This document shows positions 28,344 through 36,902 of a stretch of 64,000 bases of DNA, piece after piece. A program made the position numbers and the translations under genes. Origin of the DNA: Rhizophagus prolifer (Eukaryota > Glomeromycota > Glomeromycetes > Glomerales > Glomeraceae); contig NQWY01033937.1 in the NCBI GenBank assembly GCA_019425655.1, forward strand, positions 1 to 64,000. The letters run 5' to 3'. Each line of letters starts with the position of its first letter. Positions within the stretch are counted from its first letter, which is position 1. Under the pieces are notes generated by a model that ran no database searches, was not told where the DNA came from, and saw nothing but the letters and a program-made list of their open reading frames with translations.

Positions 28344-28362
28344 CAAAAATAAGAGAAAAATT

Positions 28363-29568
28363 ATGGGCATACAAAAAATATTAAATGAAGAGGCACTCTA
28401 TGGTGTCCCTGTTAAAATTTTCACTCAAGATATAGACAGTGAAAGTATCGAACAATTGAAGAAAATGGCACAACTGCAATTTATATATTCACATATTGCT
28501 GTTATGCCAGATGTTCACGTAGGAAAAGGTGCAACTGTAGGAAGTGTTATTCCGACTAAACATGCCATTATTCCAGCTGCAGTCGGTGTAGACATTGGCT
28601 GTGGAATGAATGCAATTCGTTTAAGTCTAAAGGCTTCACAGCTACCTGATAACTTGAGTCGTTTACGTGATGCAATTGAACGTAAAGTACCAGTTGGATT
28701 TGCTTTACATAAGCAGGTCAAAGCTAAAGCATCGAGTATTATCCCACTCGAAAAGCGCTTACAACCGATTGTAAAAAAACATCCTGGTTTAATTCGAATG
28801 CTTCGGCAGTTTGATGCCACTTGGCAAAAACAATTAGGCACATTAGGTGGTGGCAATCACTTTATAGAGTTATGTATTGATGAAAATCAAGATGTATGGG
28901 TAATGCTACATTCAGGTAGTCGAGGACTTGGTAACGTCATCGGTACTTATTTTATCGAACTTGCCAAGAAAGAAGCACAACATCGCTTTGGGCATGTACC
29001 TGATAAAGACTTAAGTTATTTTGCTGAAGGTTCAAACAGTTTTAATGATTATGTAGAAGCTGTGGAGTGGGCCCAAGAATATGCTTTTGAAAATCGTAAA
29101 GAAATGATGCGATTAGTCTTAGAAGCAATCCGACCTATCCTACCCTCATTTCAAATGACAAAAGAAGCAATTAATTGTCATCATAATTATGTAAGTCGAG
29201 AAACCCATTTTGGTGAAAATCTTTTAGTTACCAGGAAAGGGGCGATTAGAGCAGGTTTAGATGAGTTAGGAATTATTCCTGGCTCTATGGGAGCACGCTC
29301 TTATATTGTTAGAGGAAAAGCTAATCCTGAGTCTTTTTGTTCATGTTCTCACGGCGCTGGGCGTAAAATGAGTCGTAGCAAGGCAAAAATTCTTTTTAAT
29401 CAACAAGACTTAATTGAGCAAACCAAAGGTATTGAGTGTCGTAAAGATAGTGGCATTGTCGATGAGATCCCAAGTGCTTATAAAGACATAGATGAGGTTA
29501 TGGCAAATCAGTCAGATCTTATCGAAGTCGTCCATACACTTAAACAAGTTTTATGTATTAAAGGTTAA
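28363..29568 (+). CDS. rtcB: RtcB-family RNA ligase
   Basis: 401 residues, close to E. coli RtcB (408) throughout. The metal-binding motifs are HIAVMPDVHVGKGATVGSV (core PDVHVGKG), VGVDIGCGMNA with C80, GTLGGGNHFIEL and the later NCHHNYV. The guanylylated histidine is H330 in SCSHGAGR. RtcB joins RNA ends carrying 2',3'-cyclic phosphate or 3'-phosphate to 5'-OH ends using GTP and Mn2+, repairing cleaved tRNA or rRNA. No rtcA, rtcR or prfH is adjacent. The gene is preceded by an unusual leader and followed after 3 bases by a small basic ORF. Confidence 0.96.
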   Translation: MGIQKILNEEALYGVPVKIFTQDIDSESIEQLKKMAQLQFIYSHIAVMPDVHVGKGATVGSVIPTKHAIIPAAVGVDIGCGMNAIRLSLKASQLPDNLSRLRDAIERKVPVGFALHKQVKAKASSIIPLEKRLQPIVKKHPGLIRMLRQFDATWQKQLGTLGGGNHFIELCIDENQDVWVMLHSGSRGLGNVIGTYFIELAKKEAQHRFGHVPDKDLSYFAEGSNSFNDYVEAVEWAQEYAFENRKEMMRLVLEAIRPILPSFQMTKEAINCHHNYVSRETHFGENLLVTRKGAIRAGLDELGIIPGSMGARSYIVRGKANPESFCSCSHGAGRKMSRSKAKILFNQQDLIEQTKGIECRKDSGIVDEIPSAYKDIDEVMANQSDLIEVVHTLKQVLCIKG

Positions 29569-29571
29569 AAC

Positions 29572-29730
29572 ATGAAAATTAAAGAAATGCCAAAAATTAA
29601 GGTCCGTAACCACGTAGCTCTGTCCCCTTTACTTCAAAAAGGTGGCATGCATGAGACAGAAAAACCTCGTGCACAGCATCGTCGAGATAGGCAAGATACT
29701 AAACAGCAATTAAAAAAAGGTGTTTGGTAA
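29572..29730 (+). CDS. Small basic protein downstream of rtcB
   Basis: 52 residues, MKIKEMPKIKVRNHVALSPL onwards to KKGVW. It starts three bases after the rtcB stop, so translational coupling is likely. The protein is strongly basic and has no membrane segment. Its middle (LSPLLQKGGMHETEKPRAQH) looks like a short structured or nucleic-acid-binding motif. I do not recognise the family. Position suggests a partner of RtcB or an RNA-binding protein, which is inference. A long hairpin terminator follows. Confidence 0.6.
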   Translation: MKIKEMPKIKVRNHVALSPLLQKGGMHETEKPRAQHRRDRQDTKQQLKKGVW

Positions 29731-29809
29731 AAACTTATCTATAAACAATTAACTGAATAGATATTCTTTAGGAGATATAGAAATGAAAAAATATTTGAAA
29801 AATCGTAAT

Positions 29810-29839
29810 AAAAAAAGCGACTCTAACGAGTCGCTTTTT
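29810..29839. terminator. Bidirectional terminator between the rtcB unit and ompA
   Basis: GCGACTC / GAGTCGC stem with TAAC loop, A-run before and T-run after, serving both converging units. Confidence 0.88.
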
Positions 29840-29858
29840 TACTGTTCAGAAACTCAAA

Positions 29859-30911
29859 TTATTGAGCTTGTTGACCAGGTTGAACTACTACAGTACGGCT
29901 ACCAGTGATTGTCGCGAATACACGACGGTTCATAGCACGACCTTCTTTAGTTTTGTTGTCAGCAATCGGTTGATCCCAAGCGAAACCTTGAGTAGACAAA
30001 CGAGAAGCGTCAACATTGTATTCGTTTACAAGAGCTGATTTAACAGAGTTAGCACGAGCTAAAGATAAACGTTCGTTCAACTTACGTGGACCAGTGTTAT
30101 CTGTGTGACCTTCGATACGTGCAGTAGCGTTAGGGTATTCAGTTAACTTCTCAGCAACTTTAGCGATTTCTGGCTTGTATTGGTCTTTGATGTTTGACTT
30201 GTTAGTATCAAAGAACACACGAAGTTCCATGTTAAGGTCTTCAGTTAACTCTTGTGGTTGTGGAGCAACTGGAGTTGGTTCAACTGGAGCAACTTCTACT
30301 ACAGGAGCAGCAGGCTTCAAGTGACCACCAAGAACTACGTTTAAACCAGCAAGAGCTGTATAGTTCCAGAATTGCTCGTCAAAGTTATAAGTACCACGAG
30401 CTTCTGTACGAAGAGATAAAGCATCGTTGATGCGATAGAACGCACCGATACCAGCATTACCTAAAGTACCTTCTTCAGAGTTACCACGTGCACCACGATC
30501 TACGCCATTAAAGTCGTATTTGTAGTGACCAGCACCTAACAATACATACGGCTTAAATTTGCTGTCGTAGTTTTTAGTGATTAAATCAGAAGTAGCATAG
30601 AAGTTACCGTTGATTTGCTTTTGTTTGTATTCAGCACCAGCAGAAGCGCCGTTTACATCACCTTTAACTTGGTTATATTCAGCTTCAAAACCTAACCATG
30701 GTGTTAATTCAACACCAAGAGCTGCACCAACGAATAAATCGTCCTGTAACTCAGGACCATTTGTTAAACTACCTTTGTCACCACCGTTATTGTGTTGGCT
30801 GTCTTGGAAAGTGTAACCAAGCAATAATGGAGTAACTGTTACGCCAGCATTAGCAGCAGCTAATGGAGCAGCAACAAGCATAGTAGCAAGTGCAATACGA
30901 CTCAATTTCAT
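29859..30911 (-). CDS. ompA: Outer membrane protein A (OmpA)
   Basis: 350 residues from the ATG at 30911, with GGAGG upstream. Signal peptide 1-22 (ends AAANA). An eight-strand beta-barrel spans about 23-200. A proline-rich linker ([13 protein letters not shown]) is followed by the OmpA-like peptidoglycan-binding domain, with [20 protein letters not shown] containing the key aspartate and [12 protein letters not shown] containing the arginine (family positions D271 and R286). It is the major porin-like anchor between outer membrane and peptidoglycan and a known virulence factor. The C-terminus ([10 protein letters not shown]) lacks the Ala-rich tail of common A. baumannii alleles. The barrel loops also differ, so this is a distinct allele. 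Confidence 0.97.
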   Translation of the reverse strand: MKLSRIALATMLVAAPLAAANAGVTVTPLLLGYTFQDSQHNNGGDKGSLTNGPELQDDLFVGAALGVELTPWLGFEAEYNQVKGDVNGASAGAEYKQKQINGNFYATSDLITKNYDSKFKPYVLLGAGHYKYDFNGVDRGARGNSEEGTLGNAGIGAFYRINDALSLRTEARGTYNFDEQFWNYTALAGLNVVLGGHLKPAAPVVEVAPVEPTPVAPQPQELTEDLNMELRVFFDTNKSNIKDQYKPEIAKVAEKLTEYPNATARIEGHTDNTGPRKLNERLSLARANSVKSALVNEYNVDASRLSTQGFAWDQPIADNKTKEGRAMNRRVFATITGSRTVVVQPGQQAQ

Positions 30912-31024
30912 GGATATCCTCCAGAGATAACAATTGTTGTTCAAGCTCAGCCTAAATTTATTGGCCCCTGAGATATTTTTACCCCAGTATTATTTTTAAG
31001 CTATTCACATTTGAATCATACAAA

Positions 31025-31065
31025 CACTTGATAAACTTTCCAAGTGCTTGATAATTTTAATCAAG
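31025..31065. repeat. Tandem inverted repeats upstream of ompA
   Basis: CACTTG (31025-31030) pairs with CAAGTG (31041-31046), and immediately after, CTTGAT (31047-31052) pairs with ATCAAG (31060-31065). They lie about 115-155 bases before the ompA start, in the 379-base gap between ompA and the pseudopilin gene. The rest of that gap is AT-rich promoter-like DNA with no gene. Confidence 0.5.
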
Positions 31066-31290
31066 TAAATTATTGACAAAATTACTTACAATTTCCGTTG
31101 TAATTCGGTAATTTTTTACTCAACTAGCAAAAATGAATAACTTCTTTGTTTCGCTTGCGGTGATTTTACCAGTATTCTAGCCAACTGATAACCCTTATTT
31201 AATTTTGTGTTTCCTTATTATAAAAAATAATATAAATCATTGTCAGAAAACATAAAATTTCTCTATTTATACATATATTAAGGTTTCTTA

Positions 31291-31806
31291 ATGTTTAAAT
31301 CTCCTGGTTTTACTATAGTTGAACTCTCTATAACCCTCGTAATTATTATAATTATGTCAGTTATAGCCATTCCTTTATACCATCAATTTATGGCATCTGC
31401 AGAATTAAAAAATACTCCGCGTGTACTCACAATTCATATACAAAAAGCTAAATATGACGCGATTGTTAGGCATACAAACATTGTTCTGTGTCCCAGTTCC
31501 GATCAATTCATCTGTAATACGAACTGGAATAGTCAACTCATTAGCTTTGTAGACAATAATCGTAATCTACAACATGATTTAAATGAAGAGTTATTAACTT
31601 CCGTAGATCTTAACCATCATTATGGTTCTATGAAATTACAACGTTTTGGAAAAAAACAAAATAGTATTGTTTTTCAGGGCAATTCCGGACTTCCAATCGA
31701 GTCTAATGGCAGTTTTATTTATTGTTCTTATGATCAGCTTAAAAATTTTAAGTTAATTCTCAGTAAAATGGGGCACCTACGCTTAGAAGAATCTCAAAAT
31801 TGTTAG
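31291..31806 (+). CDS. FimT/GspH-like type IV pseudopilin
   Basis: 171 residues. The leader is short, with the prepilin peptidase site and class III start of the mature chain in SPGFTIVELSITLVI (glycine before the processed phenylalanine, E5 present). A long N-terminal hydrophobic helix follows, then a GspH/FimT-type globular domain with two cysteine pairs. It probably primes pilus assembly or binds DNA during uptake, as FimT does in related species. It stands alone between ompA and a thiolase gene, far from other minor pilin genes. GC content looks low. Moderately sure of the FimT branch. Confidence 0.8.
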   Translation: MFKSPGFTIVELSITLVIIIIMSVIAIPLYHQFMASAELKNTPRVLTIHIQKAKYDAIVRHTNIVLCPSSDQFICNTNWNSQLISFVDNNRNLQHDLNEELLTSVDLNHHYGSMKLQRFGKKQNSIVFQGNSGLPIESNGSFIYCSYDQLKNFKLILSKMGHLRLEESQNC

Positions 31807-31914
31807 AACTCTACAGTCTAATGCAGAACCCAATACCATCCCCATTTTGCAATATACTGCTTAAGCTTTAATGTTTTCTTAATTTGAGATAAAGAACAAT
31901 CGGAGATTACAACA

Positions 31915-33090
31915 ATGACTGACATCGTAATTGTTAATGGTGCTCGTACTGCTATGGGTGGTTTTCAAGGATCACTGTCTGGTCTAACTGCTCCCGAACT
32001 AGGTGCAGTAACAATTAAAGAAGCAATCGCACGAGCAGGTTTGCAGCCTACTGATGTTGAAGAAGTCATTATGGGGTGTGTTCTTCCTGCTGGTTTAAAA
32101 CAAGGCCCTGCTCGTCAAGCGATGCGTAAAGCTGGTTTACCAGACTCTACAGGTGCAGTGACGATTAATAAACTTTGTGGTTCAGGCATGAAAGCCGTAA
32201 TGCAAGCAGCCGATATGATCAAAGCAGGCAGTGCTGAAATTGTGGTTGCAGGTGGTATGGAGTCGATGACAAATGCCCCTTATGTTTTACCTAAAGCACG
32301 TGCTGGTTACCGTATGGGTCATGGCGAAATTAAAGACCACATGTTTCTTGATGGACTTGAAGATGCTGAAACAGGTCGTTTAATGGGTTCTTTTGCTCAA
32401 GATATGGCAAATACTCGTGGCTATACACGTGAGCAAATGGATGACTTTGCAATTCGCTCTTTAAAACGTGCTCAAACTGCAATTACCGAAGGCTATTTCA
32501 AAGATGAAATTGTTCCTGTTACCGTACCTAGCCGTAAAGGTGATGTCGTTGTTGATCAAGATGAACAACCTTTAAATGCAAAGACCGACAAAATTCCTTC
32601 GCTTAAACCAGCTTTTGCAAAAGACGGTACAATTACCGCAGCAAACGCAAGCTCTATTTCGGATGGCGCATCTGCATTAGTATTAACTTCAAATGAGGTT
32701 GCTACTCAACGTGGTTTACAGCCAGTGGCAAAAATTATTGCAACAGCTTCAAACTCTCAGCATCCTTCAGAATTTACAATTGCTCCTGTTGGTGCCATTG
32801 AAAAAGTTCTAAAAAAAGCAGGATGGAATGCTCAAGAAGTTGACCTGTGGGAAATTAACGAAGCTTTTGCCATGGTTACTATGTGCCCAATTGATGATTT
32901 CAAACTTGATGCAGAGAAAGTGAATATCAATGGCGGTGCTTGTGCACTAGGTCACCCAGTAGGCTCAACAGGTTCACGTATTATTCTTACGCTAATTCAT
33001 GCACTTAAACGTACTGGCGGTAAAAAAGGTATTGCAGCACTCTGTATTGGTGGTGGCGAAGCAACAGCCGTTGCGATTGAACTCATTTAA
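31915..33090 (+). CDS. Acetyl-CoA acetyltransferase (thiolase)
   Basis: 391 residues, full-length thiolase. The nucleophile is C88 (INKLCGSGMKAV), the catalytic histidine is in GGACALGHPVGSTGSR and the second cysteine is in CIGGGEA near the C-terminus. It condenses or cleaves acetoacetyl-CoA. Whether it feeds ketone-body, polyhydroxybutyrate or degradation routes cannot be told. No depolymerase or CoA-transferase partner is adjacent. Single gene with its own terminator. Confidence 0.95.
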   Translation: MTDIVIVNGARTAMGGFQGSLSGLTAPELGAVTIKEAIARAGLQPTDVEEVIMGCVLPAGLKQGPARQAMRKAGLPDSTGAVTINKLCGSGMKAVMQAADMIKAGSAEIVVAGGMESMTNAPYVLPKARAGYRMGHGEIKDHMFLDGLEDAETGRLMGSFAQDMANTRGYTREQMDDFAIRSLKRAQTAITEGYFKDEIVPVTVPSRKGDVVVDQDEQPLNAKTDKIPSLKPAFAKDGTITAANASSISDGASALVLTSNEVATQRGLQPVAKIIATASNSQHPSEFTIAPVGAIEKVLKKAGWNAQEVDLWEINEAFAMVTMCPIDDFKLDAEKVNINGGACALGHPVGSTGSRIILTLIHALKRTGGKKGIAALCIGGGEATAVAIELI

Positions 33091-33110
33091 TCTAAATTCA
33101 TTATTTTAAG

Positions 33111-33134
33111 ATCCCACTTCAGTGGGATTTTTTT
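33111..33134 (+). terminator. Terminator of the thiolase gene
   Basis: ATCCCAC / GTGGGAT stem, TTCA loop and seven Ts. Confidence 0.85.
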
Positions 33135-33220
33135 ATGAAAAAACTACAAAAAATGACCCACAAAATCACTTTTAAGTTTTAACTTATTCTTTTAAACGAA
33201 AACAACAATGGACAATAACA

Positions 33221-33664
33221 ATGCAACTCAATCACTATCTCAACTTTCAGGGTCAGGCGGAACAAGCGTTTAACTTTTATAAATCAGTCTTTGGCGGAGA
33301 GTTTGCCATGCTGAGTCGCTATGGTGATATGCCCGCTCCCGAAGGTGTAACCTTATCAGAAGCCAATAAAAACCTGATTTTACATGTGTCTTTACCCATT
33401 AACGAATTCACGGTGCTTATGGCATCAGATACCAATGATCAGTTCTGTGCTCCTAACAGTGTTTTTACCCAAGGCACTAATCACTACATTGCAATAAACC
33501 TTGAAAAAGATGAGCAAGAGAAAGCAAAGCAGCTTTTTGATGCACTATCTGTAAATGGCCAAATTGAAATGCCTCTAGAAAAGACTTTTTGGGGAGCATT
33601 GTATGGTGCTTTTACTGATCAGTTCGGCATAAAGTGGATGGTTAATTGCCAACTTGATACATAA
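33221..33664 (+). CDS. VOC/PhnB-like glyoxalase-superfamily protein
   Basis: 147 residues matching the PhnB-like branch of the vicinal oxygen chelate fold. The N-terminal signature is YLNFQGQAEQAFNFYKSVFGG (core GQAEQAFNFYKSVFGG), the middle carries LHVSLPI, and the C-terminus ends in WGALYGAFTDQFGIKWMVNC. Family members are often annotated as 3-demethylubiquinone methyltransferase-like, without good support. Metal dependence and substrate are unknown. It converges on the DUF934/cysI operon with a shared terminator. Confidence 0.88.
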   Translation: MQLNHYLNFQGQAEQAFNFYKSVFGGEFAMLSRYGDMPAPEGVTLSEANKNLILHVSLPINEFTVLMASDTNDQFCAPNSVFTQGTNHYIAINLEKDEQEKAKQLFDALSVNGQIEMPLEKTFWGALYGAFTDQFGIKWMVNCQLDT

Positions 33665-33674
33665 TTTTAAATAT

Positions 33675-33703
33675 AAAAAATCCCGCAAATTGCGGGATTT
33701 TTT
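33675..33703. terminator. Bidirectional terminator between the VOC gene and the DUF934/cysI operon
   Basis: AAAAAATCCCGC / GCGGGATTTTTT, a 12-bp perfect stem with a 5-base loop. Confidence 0.88.
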
Positions 33704-33716
33704 ATGTCAGCATATC

Positions 33717-34202
33717 TTAAGCACCAGTTTGGTAGCTCGCTTTTGGCACAGCAGTTGAAGCTTGATACGGATTGGTAAAATCTTGCAAACCTGCCGCAGC
33801 TTCTTGTACGTCTTTGCCTTCTTTTACGATAAAGCTATCAAAACCAGAACGCTTTAAGTAGTTTAAAACATCCTTAAACACATCACCTGTTGCACGTAAC
33901 TCACCTTTGAAACCTTGGCGGCGCAATAGTGCTGCAAATGAGTAACCTCGGCCATCGCCAAAACCTGCAAACTCAATGAAGATTGCATCAAGTTCATTTA
34001 ATGGAAATGTATGATCTTCAGGTGAATCATTTACAGTCACATATAAAGCTTTTTTGCCTTGAACGTTAGCTAACTGGTCTAGTTGAGCTGTTGTTACAAC
34101 TACATCACCTTGAGGAACAACACCATCTTCAGCAATGATTTGATAAGTATTATCTGCAATCGTGCCATCTTTATAAAGCACTGGTAGAGCTATATTAAGC
34201 AT
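33717..34202 (-). CDS. DUF934-family protein, partner of sulfite reductase
   Basis: 161 residues from the ATG at 34202. A GTG six bases upstream is less likely. Signature blocks are DAIFIEFAGFGDGRGYSFAALLR (core FAGFGDGRGYS), GELRATGDVFKD and YLKRSGFDSF. DUF934 genes regularly follow cysI-type sulfite reductases in proteobacteria and are thought to serve sulfite reduction. The biochemical role is not established. The gene overlaps the end of cysI by 8 bases, and its AAGGAG Shine-Dalgarno is formed by the Lys-Glu codons of cysI, so the two are coupled. Confidence 0.92.
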   Translation of the reverse strand: MLNIALPVLYKDGTIADNTYQIIAEDGVVPQGDVVVTTAQLDQLANVQGKKALYVTVNDSPEDHTFPLNELDAIFIEFAGFGDGRGYSFAALLRRQGFKGELRATGDVFKDVLNYLKRSGFDSFIVKEGKDVQEAAAGLQDFTNPYQASTAVPKASYQTGA

Positions 34203-35838
34203 ATGCACGCTCCTTAAATGGTTGAATTCCTACACGGCGATATGTATCGACGAAACGCTCACCTTCAGTACGCAAATCAAGATAAGTATTTAGTACTTCT
34301 TCAATTACGTCAGGCACAGCATCTGCTGCAAATGATGGCCCTAAGATGTCACCGATTGAGGCATCATGGTCCGAATTACCACCTAATGTAATTTGGTAGA
34401 ACTCAGCACCTTTTTTATCTACACCTAAAATACCGATGTTACCAACGTGGTGGTGACCACAAGCATTCATACAACCAGAAATATTTAGATCTAAATGACC
34501 AAGATCATAAACTTTGTCTAAGTCATCGAAACGACGTGTAATTGCTTCAGCAATTGGAATTGATTTCGCATTTGCAAGTGAACAGAAATCACCGCCCGGG
34601 CAACTAATAATATCGGTAATAAAGCCAATATGTGCACGTGCCATATTTTGTTGTTCAAGCGCTTGCCATACATCGAACAAGTCTTTTTGAGGTACATCTG
34701 CCAAAGCAATATTTTGTTCGTGAGTGGTACGAAGTTCACCGAAAGTATATTTATCAGCAAGATCTGCAATAAAGTTCATTTCTTCGGTGGTCATATCGCC
34801 CGGTGCAATACCTGCACGTTTTAGAGAAATCGTAACAATACGATAGCCTTTCACTTTATGTGCATGCGTGTTGATATTGAACCATTGTTTGAACTTTGGA
34901 TGCTCAGCAAATAAAGCGGTAAAGTCTTCATCTGCTAAATCTTGATAATCAAACGGGGTGAATTCTTCATCCAGTTTTTTCAAGATTTCTGGCTGAATTT
35001 TCAATGCTTCGCGTGTATGTTCGAATTCAGCTTCAACTTTCTGTGCAAACACTTCAGGCGTTAATGCTTTAACCAAGATTTTGATACGCGCCTTATATTT
35101 GTTATCACGACGGCCATGCAAGTTATAAACACGTAGAACTGCTTCTAAGTAAGCAATTAAATCTTCACGTGGTAAAAACTCGCGAATAACGCTACCAATA
35201 ATTGGGGTCCGGCCTAAACCACCACCAGCCATAATTTTATAGCCAATTTCACCCGCTTCATTACGCACGATGTAAACACCAATATCGTGGAATGCCGTTG
35301 CTGCACGGTCTTTTTCTTCAAGTGCAGAAACTGCGATTTTGAACTTACGTGGCAAGAATGCAAATTCAGGGTGGAATGTACTCCACTGACGAATCAATTC
35401 ACATGTTGGACGTGGGTCTGCAATTTCACCAGCAACCACACCAGCATATTGGTCAGTTGTTGTGTTACGAATACAGTTACCACTCGTTTGAATGGCATGC
35501 ATTTGTACAGTTGCAAGTTCAGCCAAAATATCTGGCACATCTTCAAGTGCAGGCCAGTTTAACTGAATGTTTTGACGCGTAGATACGTGTGCATAGCCAC
35601 GGTCATAAGCAGTTGAAACTTCAGCAACTTTACGTAATTGTTTAGAATTCATTAAGCCATACGGCACAGCAATACGCAGCATAGGCGCATAACGTTGCAC
35701 ATATAAACCATTTTGCAAACGTAATGGACGATATTCATCTTCAGAAAGTTTGCCAGCTAAATAGCGTTCAGTCTGATCACGGAACTGAGCAACTCGTTCA
35801 TTAACCAGCTGCTGGTCGAAATCGGTATATAAATACAT
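34195..35838 (-). CDS. cysI: Sulfite reductase hemoprotein (CysI-type)
   Basis: 547 residues in the nitrite/sulfite reductase fold with two pseudo-repeats. Siroheme and 4Fe-4S ligands are visible: TSGNCIRNTTTDQ, then SCPGGDFCSLA (CX5C) and SGCMNACGHH (CX3C). It reduces sulfite to sulfide for cysteine synthesis. This single-chain type usually receives electrons from a separate reductase or ferredoxin. No cysJ is beside it. Together with the DUF934 gene it forms a two-gene operon. A promoter must lie in the 116-base gap to the CoA-transferase gene. Confidence 0.93.
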   Translation of the reverse strand: MYLYTDFDQQLVNERVAQFRDQTERYLAGKLSEDEYRPLRLQNGLYVQRYAPMLRIAVPYGLMNSKQLRKVAEVSTAYDRGYAHVSTRQNIQLNWPALEDVPDILAELATVQMHAIQTSGNCIRNTTTDQYAGVVAGEIADPRPTCELIRQWSTFHPEFAFLPRKFKIAVSALEEKDRAATAFHDIGVYIVRNEAGEIGYKIMAGGGLGRTPIIGSVIREFLPREDLIAYLEAVLRVYNLHGRRDNKYKARIKILVKALTPEVFAQKVEAEFEHTREALKIQPEILKKLDEEFTPFDYQDLADEDFTALFAEHPKFKQWFNINTHAHKVKGYRIVTISLKRAGIAPGDMTTEEMNFIADLADKYTFGELRTTHEQNIALADVPQKDLFDVWQALEQQNMARAHIGFITDIISCPGGDFCSLANAKSIPIAEAITRRFDDLDKVYDLGHLDLNISGCMNACGHHHVGNIGILGVDKKGAEFYQITLGGNSDHDASIGDILGPSFAADAVPDVIEEVLNTYLDLRTEGERFVDTYRRVGIQPFKERAYA

Positions 35839-35954
35839 GGCGTATGGCTAGTAGATTCATTATTAAGGCGGATAGCATAGCGAGCTTTTATTCATCAATA
35901 AAATGCTTTTTTTGCATATTTAATAACGGTTTTATTGATAAGCTTTAATATAAA

Positions 35955-36692
35955 TCAATATAAACCATCTTGAGTTATATAATAGTCATAGAAAATGCCA
36001 CCGTTGAGCATGCCCTGCTCTGGTGCCTGTTCAACTTGTCCTGCAAGTGCGGCTGATGCTGCCATGCTATTTAGACTCGCCACACAGTCGGTCATGGAAA
36101 TATCAATATATTGTCCCATACCGCTACGACTGCGTTCGACGACCGCAGCCAAAATAGCAATAACTGCATGTAATGATCCGCCTGCAATATCGGCAACTTG
36201 AATGCCAAGCGGTGGTGGACCACTATCTTGTCGGCCACTATATCCAGCAATACCCGCTAAAGCTAAATAATTAATGTCGTGTCCTGCTCGATCTTTATAG
36301 TTTCCAGTTTGTCCATAACCTGTGATTGAGCAATAAATTAAACGAGGGTTAATTTCTGCAAGCGTTGCATAGTCTAGTCCTAAGCGACGCATAACATCTG
36401 GCCGAAACTGTTCTATGACAATATCAAACTCGGAAATCTTGGCTTTTATAAGATCAATACTGGCAGCATCTTTTAAATCGAGAACAATCGACTGTTTATT
36501 TCGATTTAAATAACTATGTGCAGTCGCTTGTCCATTGGCATAGGGCGGCATAATCCGAATGAGATCTGGACGTGATGGGGATTCGATATGGATAACTTCT
36601 GCGCCCATATCGGCTAAGTACATTGTGGCAAAAGGTCCAGGTAAGAGCGTAGAGAAATCGAGAACTTTAAGTCCATTTAATGCTGTCGTCAT
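35955..36692 (-). pseudogene. CaiB/BaiF-family CoA-transferase, 3'-truncated
   Basis: 245 residues from the ATG at 36692. The N-terminal two thirds of a class III CoA-transferase or alpha-methylacyl-CoA racemase are intact. These include LKVLDFSTLLPGPFATMYLADMGAEV (core LLPGPFATMYLADMGAEV), FRPDVMRRLGLDY, and GHDINYLALAG with the catalytic aspartate. The open frame ends at GIFYDYYITQDGLY, just where family members continue for another 110-140 residues. Nothing resembling the missing part is found in the following 116 bases before cysI. It is probably non-functional, since the C-terminal part helps complete the interlocked dimer. No clear Shine-Dalgarno. Confidence 0.75.
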
Positions 36693-36902
36693 CGTATTTT
36701 TAACCACTATTATTCGAATTTTCTTTTATATTAGTTAAGCAAATATTCTAAAACAATGTCATGTTCAGCCATTTACCTTGATCATTTCGGCAATTTAACA
36801 TGTAAAAAGTGCTTTTACACTGTTGTAAATCGCCAATTTATTTTTTTAGACGGTCATTTAGGTCAATTTAAAGTGAACATCAAAGAGACTGAAGGATTCA
36901 AT

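Noticed and set aside
29783-29908. 41-codon plus-strand ORF with AGGAG upstream, between the rtcB unit and ompA
   Set aside because: It runs through the bidirectional terminator and then antisense into the end of ompA. The coding signal there belongs to ompA.
36756-36902. 49-codon N-terminal extension of the AraC-type regulator
   Set aside because: The extension does not resemble the family. The ATG at 36903 has a good AAGGA site and gives the normal length.
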